From assembly GCA_013203845.1 (NCBI GenBank), contig JABMPE010000395.1:1-44107 (forward strand): 44,107 nt of DNA, in the 5' to 3' direction. Shown here piece after piece: positions 1 to 9,308 of this stretch (its first letter is position 1; the number at the start of each line of letters is the position of its first letter). Under the pieces are notes generated by a model. That model was not told the DNA's origin. It made no database searches and saw only the letters and a list, made by a program, of their open reading frames with translations. Source of the DNA: Rhodopirellula sp. (GTDB lineage: Bacteria > Planctomycetota > Planctomycetia > Planctomycetales > Planctomycetaceae). Both the position numbers and the translations under genes were made by a program.

Positions 1-1290
1 ACGTTGCTTGAATCTGCTTCACACCTGGGAGGTCTGGCCGACGCGTGGCAGCTTGGCGAAGTGACCTGGGACCGTCATTACCACGTGACGCTGCTGTCGG
101 ACATTCACTGGCGCAACATCCTGAGAGAACTCGACCTCGAAGATCAGATGAACTGGGTCGAAACGAAGACGGGTTTCTACACCGATGGACAACTCTATTC
201 GATGTCCAACAACGTCGAGTTCCTGAAGTTCCCACCGCTCAATCTGGTCGACAAGTTTCGCCTCGGCGCGACGATCTTTTACGCGTCGAAACTCAAAGAC
301 TGGAAAAAGCTCGAACAGATTCCAGTGGCCGACTGGCTGAGAAAGCTTTCAGGCTCGCGCACGTTCGAGAAAATCTGGTTACCGCTTTTACGAGCCAAAC
401 TCGGCGAGAACTATCACAAAACTTCCGCCGCCTTTATCTGGGCAACAATCGACCGCATGTACGCAGCGCGGCGAACCGGCCTGAAGAAAGAAATGTTCGG
501 ATACATGTCCGGCGGTTACGCTCGGATTCTTGATGCGTTTACACAGCGGCTGATCGACGCAGGAGTTGATGTCCGAGTCTATGCAGCGACACGCCTGGTG
601 CAGCCAACCGGCGTCGGTACGGTCATGGTCGAATCGACAGACGGTTCACGCCACGAATTCGACAAGGTTGTCGTGACGACGCCTTCCCCGGTCATTTCAA
701 AGTTGTGTCCAGCGCTGACCGAGCAGGAACATAACCAGCACAACGGCCTGCAGTATCAGGGAATTGTGTGCGCGTCAGCTCTCCTGAAGAAACCACTGGC
801 CGACTACTACGTCACCAATATCACGGAGTCGTGGGTTCCGTTCACGGCTGTCATCGAAATGTCGACGCTGGTCGATCGTGCAGAATTCGGCGGACACAAC
901 CTGGTCTACCTGCCGAAGTACATCGCTCCTGATGACCCGTTGTTCGAAGAGACCGACGAGTCGATTCAGGAACGATTTACCGCAGCGCTGGAGAAGATGT
1001 ATCCGCATTTTTCGTGTGAAGACGTTCTGGAGTTCCGTATCTCGCGAGTTCGTCACGTCGTCTCTCTGACAACGCTGAATTACTCGAATCAGTTACCGCC
1101 CATGCAGACGTCACTCCCCGGAGTGTTCGCTGTCAACTCAGCACACATCGCGAACGGTACTCTGAACGTCAACGAGACCGTGAAACTCGGCGAAGACACC
1201 GTGCGTGATCTGCTGTTGAAGAGTGGCGAGGGACAAGTGACAAGGGACGAGGGTGACAGAATTCAAACGTTCGAACATTCAACTCGATGA
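1..1290 (+). CDS. FAD/NAD(P)-dependent amine-oxidase-type oxidoreductase, 5' end missing
   Basis: The reading frame is open from the first base, so the N-terminus, including the Rossmann GxGxxG, lies outside the window. The first visible residues (LLESASHLGGLADAW) match the end of the dinucleotide-binding region of protoporphyrinogen-oxidase/amine-oxidase-like flavoproteins, where the Glu binds the FAD ribose and GG-x-A/W follows. The C-terminus carries the usual second FAD contact region (PGVFAVNSAHIANGTLNVNETVKLG). The family oxidises or isomerises amines, carotenoids or sugars; the substrate cannot be read here. It is the first gene of a plus-strand glycan/lipid-linked sugar locus, so a role in envelope glycan synthesis is likely. 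The last 20 or so codons run through a degenerate heptanucleotide repeat and look like a non-homologous tail. Confidence 0.85.
   Translation, partial: TLLESASHLGGLADAWQLGEVTWDRHYHVTLLSDIHWRNILRELDLEDQMNWVETKTGFYTDGQLYSMSNNVEFLKFPPLNLVDKFRLGATIFYASKLKDWKKLEQIPVADWLRKLSGSRTFEKIWLPLLRAKLGENYHKTSAAFIWATIDRMYAARRTGLKKEMFGYMSGGYARILDAFTQRLIDAGVDVRVYAATRLVQPTGVGTVMVESTDGSRHEFDKVVVTTPSPVISKLCPALTEQEHNQHNGLQYQGIVCASALLKKPLADYYVTNITESWVPFTAVIEMSTLVDRAEFGGHNLVYLPKYIAPDDPLFEETDESIQERFTAALEKMYPHFSCEDVLEFRISRVRHVVSLTTLNYSNQLPPMQTSLPGVFAVNSAHIANGTLNVNETVKLGEDTVRDLLLKSGEGQVTRDEGDRIQTFEHSTR
1230..1257 (+). repeat. Degenerate heptanucleotide tandem repeat (4 units) inside a CDS tail
   Basis: Four 7-base units stand in tandem: GGGACAA, GTGACAA, GGGACGA, GGGTGAC. 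They lie in the 3' end of the flavoprotein gene and encode its last polar residues before an extra short tail. Heptanucleotide arrays of this G/A-rich kind are known as STRR sequences in cyanobacteria; the resemblance is by eye only. Confidence 0.5.
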
Positions 1291-1389
1291 CTGCTGCTTT
1301 CACATGCCCTCGTCGCGTAAAGGCGTCGGCCTGAAATCGTCAAAAGATTGAAGCTACGACCAGCACGCCGAACAAAAGAGTCAAGTACC

Positions 1390-2364
1390 ATGCCAAAACC
1401 AATTGCCAGTCTGTCGCTCGATCTGGACAACAAGTGGTCCTACATGAAAACCCACGGCGACGCCGGCTGGGAATCCTTTCCGTCGTACCTCGACATTGTC
1501 GTCCCACGATTCATCGACTTCTTCAACCAGCGAGATCTGAAGATCACCGTCTTTGTGGTCGGTCAGGACGCGGCTTTGGAGAAAAACCATGACGCACTCT
1601 CGCTCATTCCGACGAACGGGCACGAGGTCGGCAATCATTCGTTCCATCACGAACCGTGGCTGCATCTGTATTCGCTCAAAAAAATCGACGAAGAATTTGC
1701 CCGCACGGAAGAGGCTCTGCAACTTGCGACCGGCGAGTTGCCTGTCGGCTTCCGCGGCCCCGGCTTCAGTCTGTCGCCGGATGTTCTGAAAGTGCTGCAG
1801 CGGCGAGGCTACCAGTACGACTGCTCCACCTTCCCGACGTTTCTCGGCCCGCTGGCTCGCATGTATTACTTCATGACGGCGAAGCTCGACGAAAAAGAAA
1901 AGGAAGAACGCAGGAAACTGTTCGGCACTTTCAGTGAAGGCTTCCGACCGTTGAAGCCGCATCACTGGAAACTCGAAGACGGACCGTTGCTGGAGATTCC
2001 CGTCACAACGATGCCGCTGTTCAAAGTACCGATCCACGTCAGCTATCTGCTGTACCTCGATCAGTTCTCACGCGGCCTCGCGATGATGTACTGGCGCATG
2101 GCCCTATCGATGTGCCGCTTGACCGGCGTCGCTCCGTCGCTTCTTCTGCACCCGCTCGATTTCATGGGCTGCGACGACGATTCCGATCTCGGATTCTTCC
2201 CCGCCATGAACATCACGAGTGATCGCAAGGTGGAGCTGGTGGGAAAAGTCATCGACCTGATGACGCGTCACTGGGATGTCCGGCCGATGATCGACCACGC
2301 TCAGGACGCAAGCGCAAAACTGCACGACCCATCCAGCGTTGGGCAGGAGCTGGCTCATGTCTGA
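1390..2364 (+). CDS. Polysaccharide deacetylase (NodB homology domain)
   Basis: A metal-dependent N- or O-deacetylase of the CE4/NodB family acting on a polysaccharide or lipid-linked sugar. With the ATG at 1390 the protein has 324 residues. Visible motifs are the metal/catalytic acidic pair near the N-terminus (SLDLDNKW, D11 and D13), the zinc-binding H-S-x-x-H (H83 and H87 in GNHSFHHE) and the arginine motif RGPGFS (R122). There is no signal peptide, so it probably works in the cytoplasm on a precursor, as do the deacetylases found in EPS gene clusters. An upstream in-frame TTG at 1348 would add 14 basic residues that do not look like family sequence, so I prefer 1390. The next gene starts within its last codons, which indicates translational coupling. 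Confidence 0.88.
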   Translation: MPKPIASLSLDLDNKWSYMKTHGDAGWESFPSYLDIVVPRFIDFFNQRDLKITVFVVGQDAALEKNHDALSLIPTNGHEVGNHSFHHEPWLHLYSLKKIDEEFARTEEALQLATGELPVGFRGPGFSLSPDVLKVLQRRGYQYDCSTFPTFLGPLARMYYFMTAKLDEKEKEERRKLFGTFSEGFRPLKPHHWKLEDGPLLEIPVTTMPLFKVPIHVSYLLYLDQFSRGLAMMYWRMALSMCRLTGVAPSLLLHPLDFMGCDDDSDLGFFPAMNITSDRKVELVGKVIDLMTRHWDVRPMIDHAQDASAKLHDPSSVGQELAHV

Positions 2365-3310
2365 AGCACACGCATTTCAGCCAGCTCACTCCGTGCGTTT
2401 AACAGATGCCATCGCCAGGAGCATGCGCCCGCACCAGTGGGTCAAAAACGTCCTGTTGTTCGCAGCGCTGGTGTTTTCTCAGTCTCTTTTCGATGCTCAT
2501 GCCGTCATGCTCAGCGTGCAGGCGTTTCTTCTGTTCTGTCTGGCTGCCAGTGCGGTTTACCTGCTGAACGATGTCAACGACCTCGAAGAAGATCGAGTTC
2601 ATCCGAAGAAGCGGAATCGACCGCTGGCTGCCGGGTTGGTCAGTCCTCAGGCGGTAATGTCTGTGATGGCCATTCTGGTCGTTGTGTCCCTGGTTGGAGG
2701 CTATTTCATCAGTCGATGGTTCTGTGCTTTGCTGATGATTTACCTGGGGATGAACGTTCTCTATTCCGTGAAACTGAAGCACATCGTCATCCTTGATGTG
2801 ATGATTATTGCGATTGGTTTTGTACTGCGTGCTGTGGCGGGCGCGGTCGCTATCGGGGTCGATACGTCACCGTGGATGGTGCTCTGCACGATGACTCTGG
2901 CGCTGCTGGTCGGATTCGGGAAGCGACGGAATGAGCTGTCCGTTCTTAAGGAAGAAGCCAGCAGTCATCGAGCCTGTCTCGAAGGTTACACCATCCAGTT
3001 TCTCGACATGATGATGTCGATTTCCGGTGGGGCGGCCATTGTCACCTACACGCTTTACACGATGGCCAATCTGACCGTGCAGCGCTTCGGCTCGCACGCA
3101 CTGGTGCTCACGACTCCCTTCGTAATCTACGGAGTCTTTCGCTACCTCTACCTGATTCACGTGAAGAGCGAAGGAGGCGACCCGTCAAAACTTTTTGTGA
3201 CGGATCGCCCGATCCTGCTGAATGGCTGTTTGTGGATTGTCGCTTGTGCGATGTGTGTCTACACGCCCGTTGCATGGCTGCCGTGGTGGATCGCCAAGTG
3301 GAGTGTCTAG
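2357..3310 (+). CDS. UbiA-family prenyltransferase, decaprenyl-phosphate phosphoribosyltransferase-like
   Basis: An integral membrane transferase of the UbiA superfamily with about eight or nine membrane segments. The first Asp-rich motif is N71-D-V-N-D75 followed by D79 and the conserved PKKRNRPLAAG stretch; the second acidic region is YSVKLKHIVILDV followed by GFVLRAVAGA. The RPHQWVKN start and KKRNRPLA are typical of the branch that joins 5-phosphoribosyl pyrophosphate to polyprenyl phosphate (Rv3806c-like) rather than of quinone or heme prenyltransferases. The ATG at 2357 overlaps the deacetylase stop by 8 bases and has AGGAG at 2345-2349. A HAD phosphatase and two GT-C transferases downstream fit a polyprenyl-phospho-pentose donor pathway. 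Substrate choice is inferred. Confidence 0.85.
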   Translation: MSEAHAFQPAHSVRLTDAIARSMRPHQWVKNVLLFAALVFSQSLFDAHAVMLSVQAFLLFCLAASAVYLLNDVNDLEEDRVHPKKRNRPLAAGLVSPQAVMSVMAILVVVSLVGGYFISRWFCALLMIYLGMNVLYSVKLKHIVILDVMIIAIGFVLRAVAGAVAIGVDTSPWMVLCTMTLALLVGFGKRRNELSVLKEEASSHRACLEGYTIQFLDMMMSISGGAAIVTYTLYTMANLTVQRFGSHALVLTTPFVIYGVFRYLYLIHVKSEGGDPSKLFVTDRPILLNGCLWIVACAMCVYTPVAWLPWWIAKWSV

Positions 3311-3392
3311 ACCGAAAGAGTGCGTTCGAATTTGTGAGACGCGTCTTACGGTGATCCCCAATCACTCTCGATTTCTTCCTGGTGATAGATTC

Positions 3393-6008
3393 ATGACGCG
3401 GGCGAATTCACAAACAACAACCGACAAGGCATCACTCGGATGGGTCGGGCCTGTCAAAGCGTTGGCTTTGATCGGAATTCTGTGGAATCATCTGGTCGAA
3501 GAATTTGCACGAGGTCCCTGGTTCACAAACCCGTCAGATCACTGGGCAGACTGGCGAACCCGGTTTACCGATATCTTTCCGACCGACTACCCTTTTCCCG
3601 TGTCGCTGGTGCAGTTCATCGGGTGGCTGGGCGACAGTGCTCCCGGCGTGTTCATCTTACTGAGCGGCTTGACGCTGGTTCTGGCGGAGTTGAATCGCGG
3701 GTCGGAAAAGGTCGAACTTCGTAGCTTCTATCGGCGTCGAGCCTGCCGGATTTTTCCGCTGTATATTGCGGTGCATCTGGTTGTGTTTGCTGCAGCGTTG
3801 CTGGTGTCGGGAACCGAAATCAGTCTGGGGCATCGCCGGTCGCTGCTGTCGATGATGGGCATCCGCGCGACCGATGAGATGTTCTTCTTCATCTCGCCGT
3901 CGTGGTGGTTCGTGTGGCTGATTCTGCAGTTGTATGTGCTGTTCCCGTTTCTGTTTTCACTACAGCGGCGAGTGTCGCCTTTGTGGTTTCTGACAGTGAC
4001 TTTCGGAGCGACCTTTGTCATTCGTGGTCTGGCGATCGCCGGTCTTCATTATGGAAACAGTCTGTATCTGTCGATGACCGGCCTGTTCTGCGGAACCCGG
4101 TTGGCGGAATTCACGGTCGGAATGGCGGCTGGCGAGTTTGCATTTCGACTCGCTCGTGGCGAGGTAGTGCTGCCAGCACGAAGGCAGCGACTCGCCGGAG
4201 TCGTCGCCTGCTACCTCGTAGGAATCGGTTGTTCGCTCGTCCTGCCCGGCACAATTGTTTCGAACCTGCTGGTTTCTATAGGGCTGACCGGATTGCTGTT
4301 CTTCCTGTGGGACGATCTGCTGAAACGGATTCCGCTGGTCGCTCCGTTGCTGGTGTGGCTGGGTGTGGAATCGTTCGGCGTGTTCCTGCTGCATCATCCG
4401 CCTTTGATGTGGACGCGGAATCTATTCGAATCGAAGTCGCTCAGTCATGCCGTAGCGGCGGCCGCCACACTGATTCTTGTCATGCCGGCCTCGTGGTTGT
4501 TGCGTCTGGCTGTTGAGTCAATCCAGCGAAAAACTGTCCGTCTTCGCGGTGAGACCGACTCCTCGCTGGCCGTGTGGCATGTCGCGACAGTTGTGGTCGC
4601 TTTGAGTGGACTCGCTTTTCTGCTTCTGCTCGAACCTTTACTGGTCGGTCGACCACGGCTGGTGGCTCTGGTCATCGGCAGTGGAATGCTGTTGACGGCG
4701 ATTCTGCAATGGGCGACGCGCATTCAACGAGGAACGTTCAGCGAAGCCTTGTCGGTCGCGTTTCTGTGTTCGGGCTTTGCAACCTTATACGTGCTGCCCG
4801 AAGGGAACGGTCCCGTGGCCACGTTCCTGGGTCTGTTGTTCGGCGGCCTGTTTGCAGCTGTTGGTCATGTTACCACGACCGACTGCTTACACCGAACGAT
4901 GACGACAGGAGCGGCGGTGTTGCTGCTGGCCTGTTTGACAGAAACTGCCCTGTGGAAAATCAGTCCACTGGAAACGACGGCCTGGGGCGAACTGCCCGCG
5001 CTGCAGACGCATCCCACGCGAGGCTACGCACTGCGGCCTGATCTGGACATGCGGCTGCGATACAACGATTACGATTACGCCATCAGAACAAATTCGCTGG
5101 GCCTGCGCGGGCCGGCGATCAAGGAGCATGTCCCTGGCAGGACGTTGCGGATTCTGACGCTTGGCGATGCCTTCACCATGCCCGAAGGCGTGTCTGCGGA
5201 GCAATCCTGGTCGACTGTTCTCCAACGATCCCTTGCCGAAGACTGGCCGGGTATCGATGCGGAAGTGGTCAATGCTGGAGTCACCGGGTACAGCCCTGCA
5301 CAGTCGCTGCCGCAGCTTCGAGAGTTAGCTCCGCAGTTGCAGCCGGATCTGATCGTGTACCAGTTCTTCGTGAACGAGTTCGCGGAAATCGTCTTCAGCA
5401 ATGACGAATTGCAGGCGGCTATTGGTTTAACGGCGGGCCATCAACGATTCGACGGGCGCTGGCTGGGCCGTTTGCAACTCTACACGCGACTCCAGCAGGC
5501 AGGGCGGAGCTTTCAGGAACTCGTCACCGGTCGACCGCACGCCTGGCGATTCGACAAGACGCTGGTCAAGTTCTACGAAGCCGGCGAAAACCAGCTTTAC
5601 GCGGACGCTCGCGTGGAACAGATCGCTTTGCATCTACGCGAGATGAAACAGATTGCTGATCAGAACGGTGCCGAATTCATCATTGCTTATGTTCCAGCGG
5701 CAGCGGTTGTGTCGGCTCCCGAGCACATCGACTACTTCCCGTGGGGTCTGGACCTGCACGACTCAGAGCGTTTCGACACAGACCGACCACGACGAATTCT
5801 CAAGGACCTGACGGCGGCACTGAGAATCCCACTGCTCGATCTGACACCCGCTCTGCAACGCCATCCGAATCAACCGGTTTATTTTCCGGGTTCGTGGCAC
5901 TGGAACGCGGAAGGTCACAACGTCGCGGGTCAGGCGATTGCAAAGTTTCTGCGGCAGCCATTGGATGAGGCTGTCGATCAAAAAATCACTCGCGTCCCAG
6001 GGTCCTAA
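3393..6008 (+). CDS. Acyltransferase-3 membrane protein fused to a degenerate SGNH-hydrolase-like domain
   Basis: A two-domain protein of 871 residues. Residues about 15-390 form an acyltransferase-3 (O-acetyltransferase) domain with around ten membrane segments: the start GWVGPVKALALIGILWNHL, then GVFILLSGL and RRACRIFPLYI. More membrane segments follow, then a soluble C-terminal SGNH/GDSL-type domain (about 580-865). Acyltransferase-SGNH fusions acetylate cell-surface glycans, passing the acyl group from cytoplasm to an external sugar. Here block I reads L-G-D-A-F-T (A593 where the catalytic Ser belongs), and the Asp-x-His of the last block reads S834-W-H836-W-N. Two of the triad positions are therefore changed. 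The ATG at 3393 was chosen because acyltransferase homology starts just after it; the open frame back to 3222 overlaps the UbiA gene. Confidence 0.85.
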   Translation: MTRANSQTTTDKASLGWVGPVKALALIGILWNHLVEEFARGPWFTNPSDHWADWRTRFTDIFPTDYPFPVSLVQFIGWLGDSAPGVFILLSGLTLVLAELNRGSEKVELRSFYRRRACRIFPLYIAVHLVVFAAALLVSGTEISLGHRRSLLSMMGIRATDEMFFFISPSWWFVWLILQLYVLFPFLFSLQRRVSPLWFLTVTFGATFVIRGLAIAGLHYGNSLYLSMTGLFCGTRLAEFTVGMAAGEFAFRLARGEVVLPARRQRLAGVVACYLVGIGCSLVLPGTIVSNLLVSIGLTGLLFFLWDDLLKRIPLVAPLLVWLGVESFGVFLLHHPPLMWTRNLFESKSLSHAVAAAATLILVMPASWLLRLAVESIQRKTVRLRGETDSSLAVWHVATVVVALSGLAFLLLLEPLLVGRPRLVALVIGSGMLLTAILQWATRIQRGTFSEALSVAFLCSGFATLYVLPEGNGPVATFLGLLFGGLFAAVGHVTTTDCLHRTMTTGAAVLLLACLTETALWKISPLETTAWGELPALQTHPTRGYALRPDLDMRLRYNDYDYAIRTNSLGLRGPAIKEHVPGRTLRILTLGDAFTMPEGVSAEQSWSTVLQRSLAEDWPGIDAEVVNAGVTGYSPAQSLPQLRELAPQLQPDLIVYQFFVNEFAEIVFSNDELQAAIGLTAGHQRFDGRWLGRLQLYTRLQQAGRSFQELVTGRPHAWRFDKTLVKFYEAGENQLYADARVEQIALHLREMKQIADQNGAEFIIAYVPAAAVVSAPEHIDYFPWGLDLHDSERFDTDRPRRILKDLTAALRIPLLDLTPALQRHPNQPVYFPGSWHWNAEGHNVAGQAIAKFLRQPLDEAVDQKITRVPGS

Positions 6009-6093
6009 CGAGCGAAACACGACGCATTCAAGCGGTCTTCGTGATCACCATTTTCAGTTGGCCTGCATTTGAACATTCGAGCGAAAGTCTGTC

Positions 6094-7767
6094 ATGAAGC
6101 GTGACACTCTTCTATCCCGCTGGAACGAAACTTCGACGTCGATTGACTCCGCATTGTCTGTGCGGTTTCAGTGGATTGTCGTCGGCGCGATTCTACTGGG
6201 AACTCTGTCCGTGCGTCTGTCGACAATCGATTCTCCCTCGATCGATCGCAGCCCGTGGAAAGAGATCGACTATCTGATGATTTCGAAGAGCTATTTCGAA
6301 AACGGATACCGATTCCTCTATCCCGAGATTGACTGGCCGGCGCAGGAGCCTCGCTACACGGCGATGGAACTTCCAGTGGTTCCGTACGTGGCCGCCCTGT
6401 GTTATGGGATTTTCGGATACAGCGCTTTCTCAGCCCGATTGCTGCCGGCAGTGGCTTGGCTGGTAACTGCTTTGTACGCCTTTCTTCTCGGACGACGCGA
6501 GTGCGGTCGGTTGCCGGGTCTGGTTGCCTGTCTCGCTGCTGCCGTGCTGCCGCTGCATCATCCGTTTGGACGATTGCTGTTTTCGGAACCCGTGGTGATT
6601 GCGTTGTCCATCGCGGCTGTCTTCCATTTTTTCAGATGGCACGCCGTCGGGTTACGTCGGGATTTGCTGATCACGCTGGCCACGTTCACGCTGGCGATCG
6701 CGCTGAAGCTGACTCCGTTGTATCTGTTACTGCCTCTGGGCTGGATCACGTTGCGAAGTCGTTTACCGCAACGTGATGACGGAAGTGTCAGTCTGCCGCC
6801 GGCATTCTCAGCTCTCATCTCAACGGCTCGCTGCATGGTCCCGTTGACGCTGGCGGCACTCATTCTGCCGATTGCGTGGTACGCGTGGGCATGGCATCTG
6901 GCGAACGAGTCTATCGACGTCTTTGGCATTTTCGGTGGGCGTTTCGGCGGGCATGACAAGTTTCAGACCGTCGAGATGCTGTCCAACGCCGACTGGTATA
7001 GCACCATGATCGATCGACTGACCTGGCAGGTGTGTGGCTCCAGGATCACGCTCGCTCTGGCGGCATTGGGAGTGGTTGTGTCTGTCGTCACGCGTCGGAA
7101 CGGTCTGGCGTTCGCCTACCTGGCCGCGATCGGCTGCTTCTTTGCAATCGTTGCGGAAGGACAGATTGACGCACCGTATCGCCAGTTGACGATTCTCCCG
7201 GCGCTGTGTCTGCTCATTGCTGTCGGAGCGGCAACGCTGGCAACTTGCGGTGTGCTCGCGATTACGAGCTTCGTGCCGGGATTTCGTGGAATACCCTCCT
7301 GGCTGGTCGAATGTGGAACCGCGGCTGCGCTGTGTGTTGTCCTGACGGTGCCAGTGAGTAACCGGCAGATCGTGTTTGGACAGGACCGATGGACAGCGTC
7401 CACGCCGCGCAAGTGGGAACTGGCCATGCGACTTCGTGAGCTGGCGCCTCCGAATAGCACGCTGATTACTCTGGGTGAATACACCGTTCACAAAGGCGGA
7501 AACGACCTGAGTCCCGAGTTGTATTTTTACTCCGGCTTCCGAGGCTTCAGTTTGCAGGCTCGTGATTGCGCCGCGGCAGACATCGATGCTCTGATCCGCA
7601 ACGGAGCCACTCACTTTGTGGCCGTCGACTTCCCGCGCGAGCCCGAGGTCGTTCCATTTCTGAATTCACTGAAATCACGTTTTCCAGTGCTGCACGAATC
7701 CGAGCGGGATCTGGTTCTGAAACTGTCGGAAACGTCGGTTGGTCCGCTTCTGACTTCGAACGAATGA
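6094..7767 (+). CDS. GT39/PMT-like (GT-C) membrane glycosyltransferase
   Basis: A 557-residue multi-pass membrane protein with the GT-C layout: one membrane helix, then a periplasmic loop holding acidic residues (DRSPWKEIDYLM), then about ten hydrophobic segments and a soluble C-terminal tail of about 120 residues. The sequences around LPVVPYVAALCYGIFGYSAFSARLLPA and RLLFSEPVVIALSIAAVFHFFRW match the ArnT/PMT superfamily. Such enzymes take a sugar from a polyprenyl-phosphate donor and put it on lipid A, protein or glycan outside the membrane. It lies between the acyltransferase fusion and a second GT-C gene whose start codon overlaps or closely follows its stop, so the three are probably co-transcribed. 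Acceptor and donor are not identifiable from sequence. Confidence 0.8.
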   Translation: MKRDTLLSRWNETSTSIDSALSVRFQWIVVGAILLGTLSVRLSTIDSPSIDRSPWKEIDYLMISKSYFENGYRFLYPEIDWPAQEPRYTAMELPVVPYVAALCYGIFGYSAFSARLLPAVAWLVTALYAFLLGRRECGRLPGLVACLAAAVLPLHHPFGRLLFSEPVVIALSIAAVFHFFRWHAVGLRRDLLITLATFTLAIALKLTPLYLLLPLGWITLRSRLPQRDDGSVSLPPAFSALISTARCMVPLTLAALILPIAWYAWAWHLANESIDVFGIFGGRFGGHDKFQTVEMLSNADWYSTMIDRLTWQVCGSRITLALAALGVVVSVVTRRNGLAFAYLAAIGCFFAIVAEGQIDAPYRQLTILPALCLLIAVGAATLATCGVLAITSFVPGFRGIPSWLVECGTAAALCVVLTVPVSNRQIVFGQDRWTASTPRKWELAMRLRELAPPNSTLITLGEYTVHKGGNDLSPELYFYSGFRGFSLQARDCAAADIDALIRNGATHFVAVDFPREPEVVPFLNSLKSRFPVLHESERDLVLKLSETSVGPLLTSNE

Positions 7768-7775
7768 GGACAGAC

Positions 7776-9305
7776 ATGAGACAGTTCACATCTACCGAGA
7801 AAAAACTGATCGCTGTTCTGGTGGTTGCTCATCTGGCGATCACGGTGCCGCTGGCCGCCACGTTAAGTATTGGCAATGACGAAGCGTACTCACTGGAAAC
7901 CAGTGGGCAGGGGCTTGGGCACGCCATCACTCGCGCCATCGGCTTCGAAATGCAGCCTCCACTTTACTTCGCCGCGTTGAATGTGTGGCGACAGTTGTTC
8001 GGGGATTCGCTGTTTACGGCGAGGTTACTTTCCATCGCCTGTACCGTTTCTGCATTGGGCGTACTGGCTGCGGTGTCGCAGCGTTATCTGCCTCGTATCC
8101 ATTCTCCCAGACTGGTTGCCGTCGCGGCGCTGCATCCGTTCTTCATCTGGGCGGCGGTCGAAACGCGGTTGTATGCGATGATGCTGTTGATCTCGGCATT
8201 GCAGCTGCTCACTTTGTACGAAGGGTTTCTGAGCGGTACGGACCACTGCAGTCAGCAGGAAGAATTGAAACGCTGTCGCTGGCGAGTAGCGTATCTGGTG
8301 CTGGGTGTCGCAGGGCTTTACACGCATTATTACTCGGGCTTTCTACTGGCTGTTGGCGGTGGCGTGCTGGTGCTCCAAAGTCGCTGGCGCTCGGCGGTCG
8401 TGTATCTGTTGGGGATGGGATTTGTCGCGTTGTGCTTTGTTCCGATGACCTTCGTCCTGGCCGGTCAGTTAACCGGTCATACGTCCGGCGCGGCTCCAAC
8501 GTCGTTCAGCACAGCGATACGCACGGTGCTGTGGCATGGGGAAAGCTTTCTGCTGCCAGTCAGTTTTACGGTGACGGAAACTCAGCATGCGATTTCCGAA
8601 TGGGTCTGGCGAGTTCTGCTGCTGACGATACCGGTCCTGGCTCTCTGGAAGTTCCGCGAGGCCACTTTCTGGCGACAAAACGCCACCGTCCTGGCACTCG
8701 TCTCTGGTATGGCTGTGTCACTGGTCGTTGTTGTTCTGTTGACCGGGACCGAAATGTTTGCACAGCGGCACGCCGTCACGTTGTTCATTCCTACGTTGCT
8801 GGCATCGTTCGTGCTGGCTGCAACCCTGGGAGGCAACCGCGCGGTCGGCTGGTGGTCCTGTGCAATGTTCTGTTTCGGAGCGAACGCTCTGCTTGTCAAT
8901 TATGCTCCGCTTTCCAAGGGCGGAGACTTCGCTCGGGTCGGACAATATCTGCATGAGCACCGACAGGCGGACGAGCCGGTTGCGGTCTTTCTGCCATGTG
9001 CCGCTCTGGCCTTGAAATATCATTTCGCCGAGAGCGATCGGCTGGTTGCCCTGCCTCGCTCTGAGGAATGCGTGACGTTCGACATGCAGGACTGGAAACT
9101 GACTTCGCCACAAGCGATCGACGATTCCCTCGCAAAGACGTCGCAACGGTCAGACGTGGTCTGGCTGGTGCGATCTGGCGTTCGAGTCCACATGGGCGTC
9201 GACCTTCGCTGGGACGTGCTGGACCAGTGGATTGCTGATGGATTCGAGGTGGAAGAAACCGTGCAGTTCAACGGTTCCGAAGTGCTGCGCCTGAGACGCG
9301 GATAG
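7776..9305 (+). CDS. Second GT39-like (GT-C) membrane glycosyltransferase
   Basis: A 509-residue multi-pass protein of the same superfamily as its upstream neighbour. The first outside loop holds the catalytic-type acidic pair in SIGNDEAYSLETSGQG, followed by MQPPLYFAALNVWRQLFGDSLFTARLL, the usual GT39 block. About nine hydrophobic segments follow, with a soluble tail at the C-terminus. The start at 7776 has GAGGA at 7766-7770, 5 bases upstream. The alternative ATG at 7764 overlaps the previous stop (ATGA) and would add only four residues. The likely role is transfer of a sugar from a polyprenyl-phosphate carrier to a surface glycan or protein. The two GT-C genes are diverged and not a recent duplication. 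Confidence 0.8.
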   Translation: MRQFTSTEKKLIAVLVVAHLAITVPLAATLSIGNDEAYSLETSGQGLGHAITRAIGFEMQPPLYFAALNVWRQLFGDSLFTARLLSIACTVSALGVLAAVSQRYLPRIHSPRLVAVAALHPFFIWAAVETRLYAMMLLISALQLLTLYEGFLSGTDHCSQQEELKRCRWRVAYLVLGVAGLYTHYYSGFLLAVGGGVLVLQSRWRSAVVYLLGMGFVALCFVPMTFVLAGQLTGHTSGAAPTSFSTAIRTVLWHGESFLLPVSFTVTETQHAISEWVWRVLLLTIPVLALWKFREATFWRQNATVLALVSGMAVSLVVVVLLTGTEMFAQRHAVTLFIPTLLASFVLAATLGGNRAVGWWSCAMFCFGANALLVNYAPLSKGGDFARVGQYLHEHRQADEPVAVFLPCAALALKYHFAESDRLVALPRSEECVTFDMQDWKLTSPQAIDDSLAKTSQRSDVVWLVRSGVRVHMGVDLRWDVLDQWIADGFEVEETVQFNGSEVLRLRRG

Positions 9306-9308
9306 CCC

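Noticed and set aside
7985-8956. Open frame of 323 codons on the plus strand
   Set aside because: It overlaps the second GT-C gene in another frame, with Arg/Gly/Cys-rich low-information translation.
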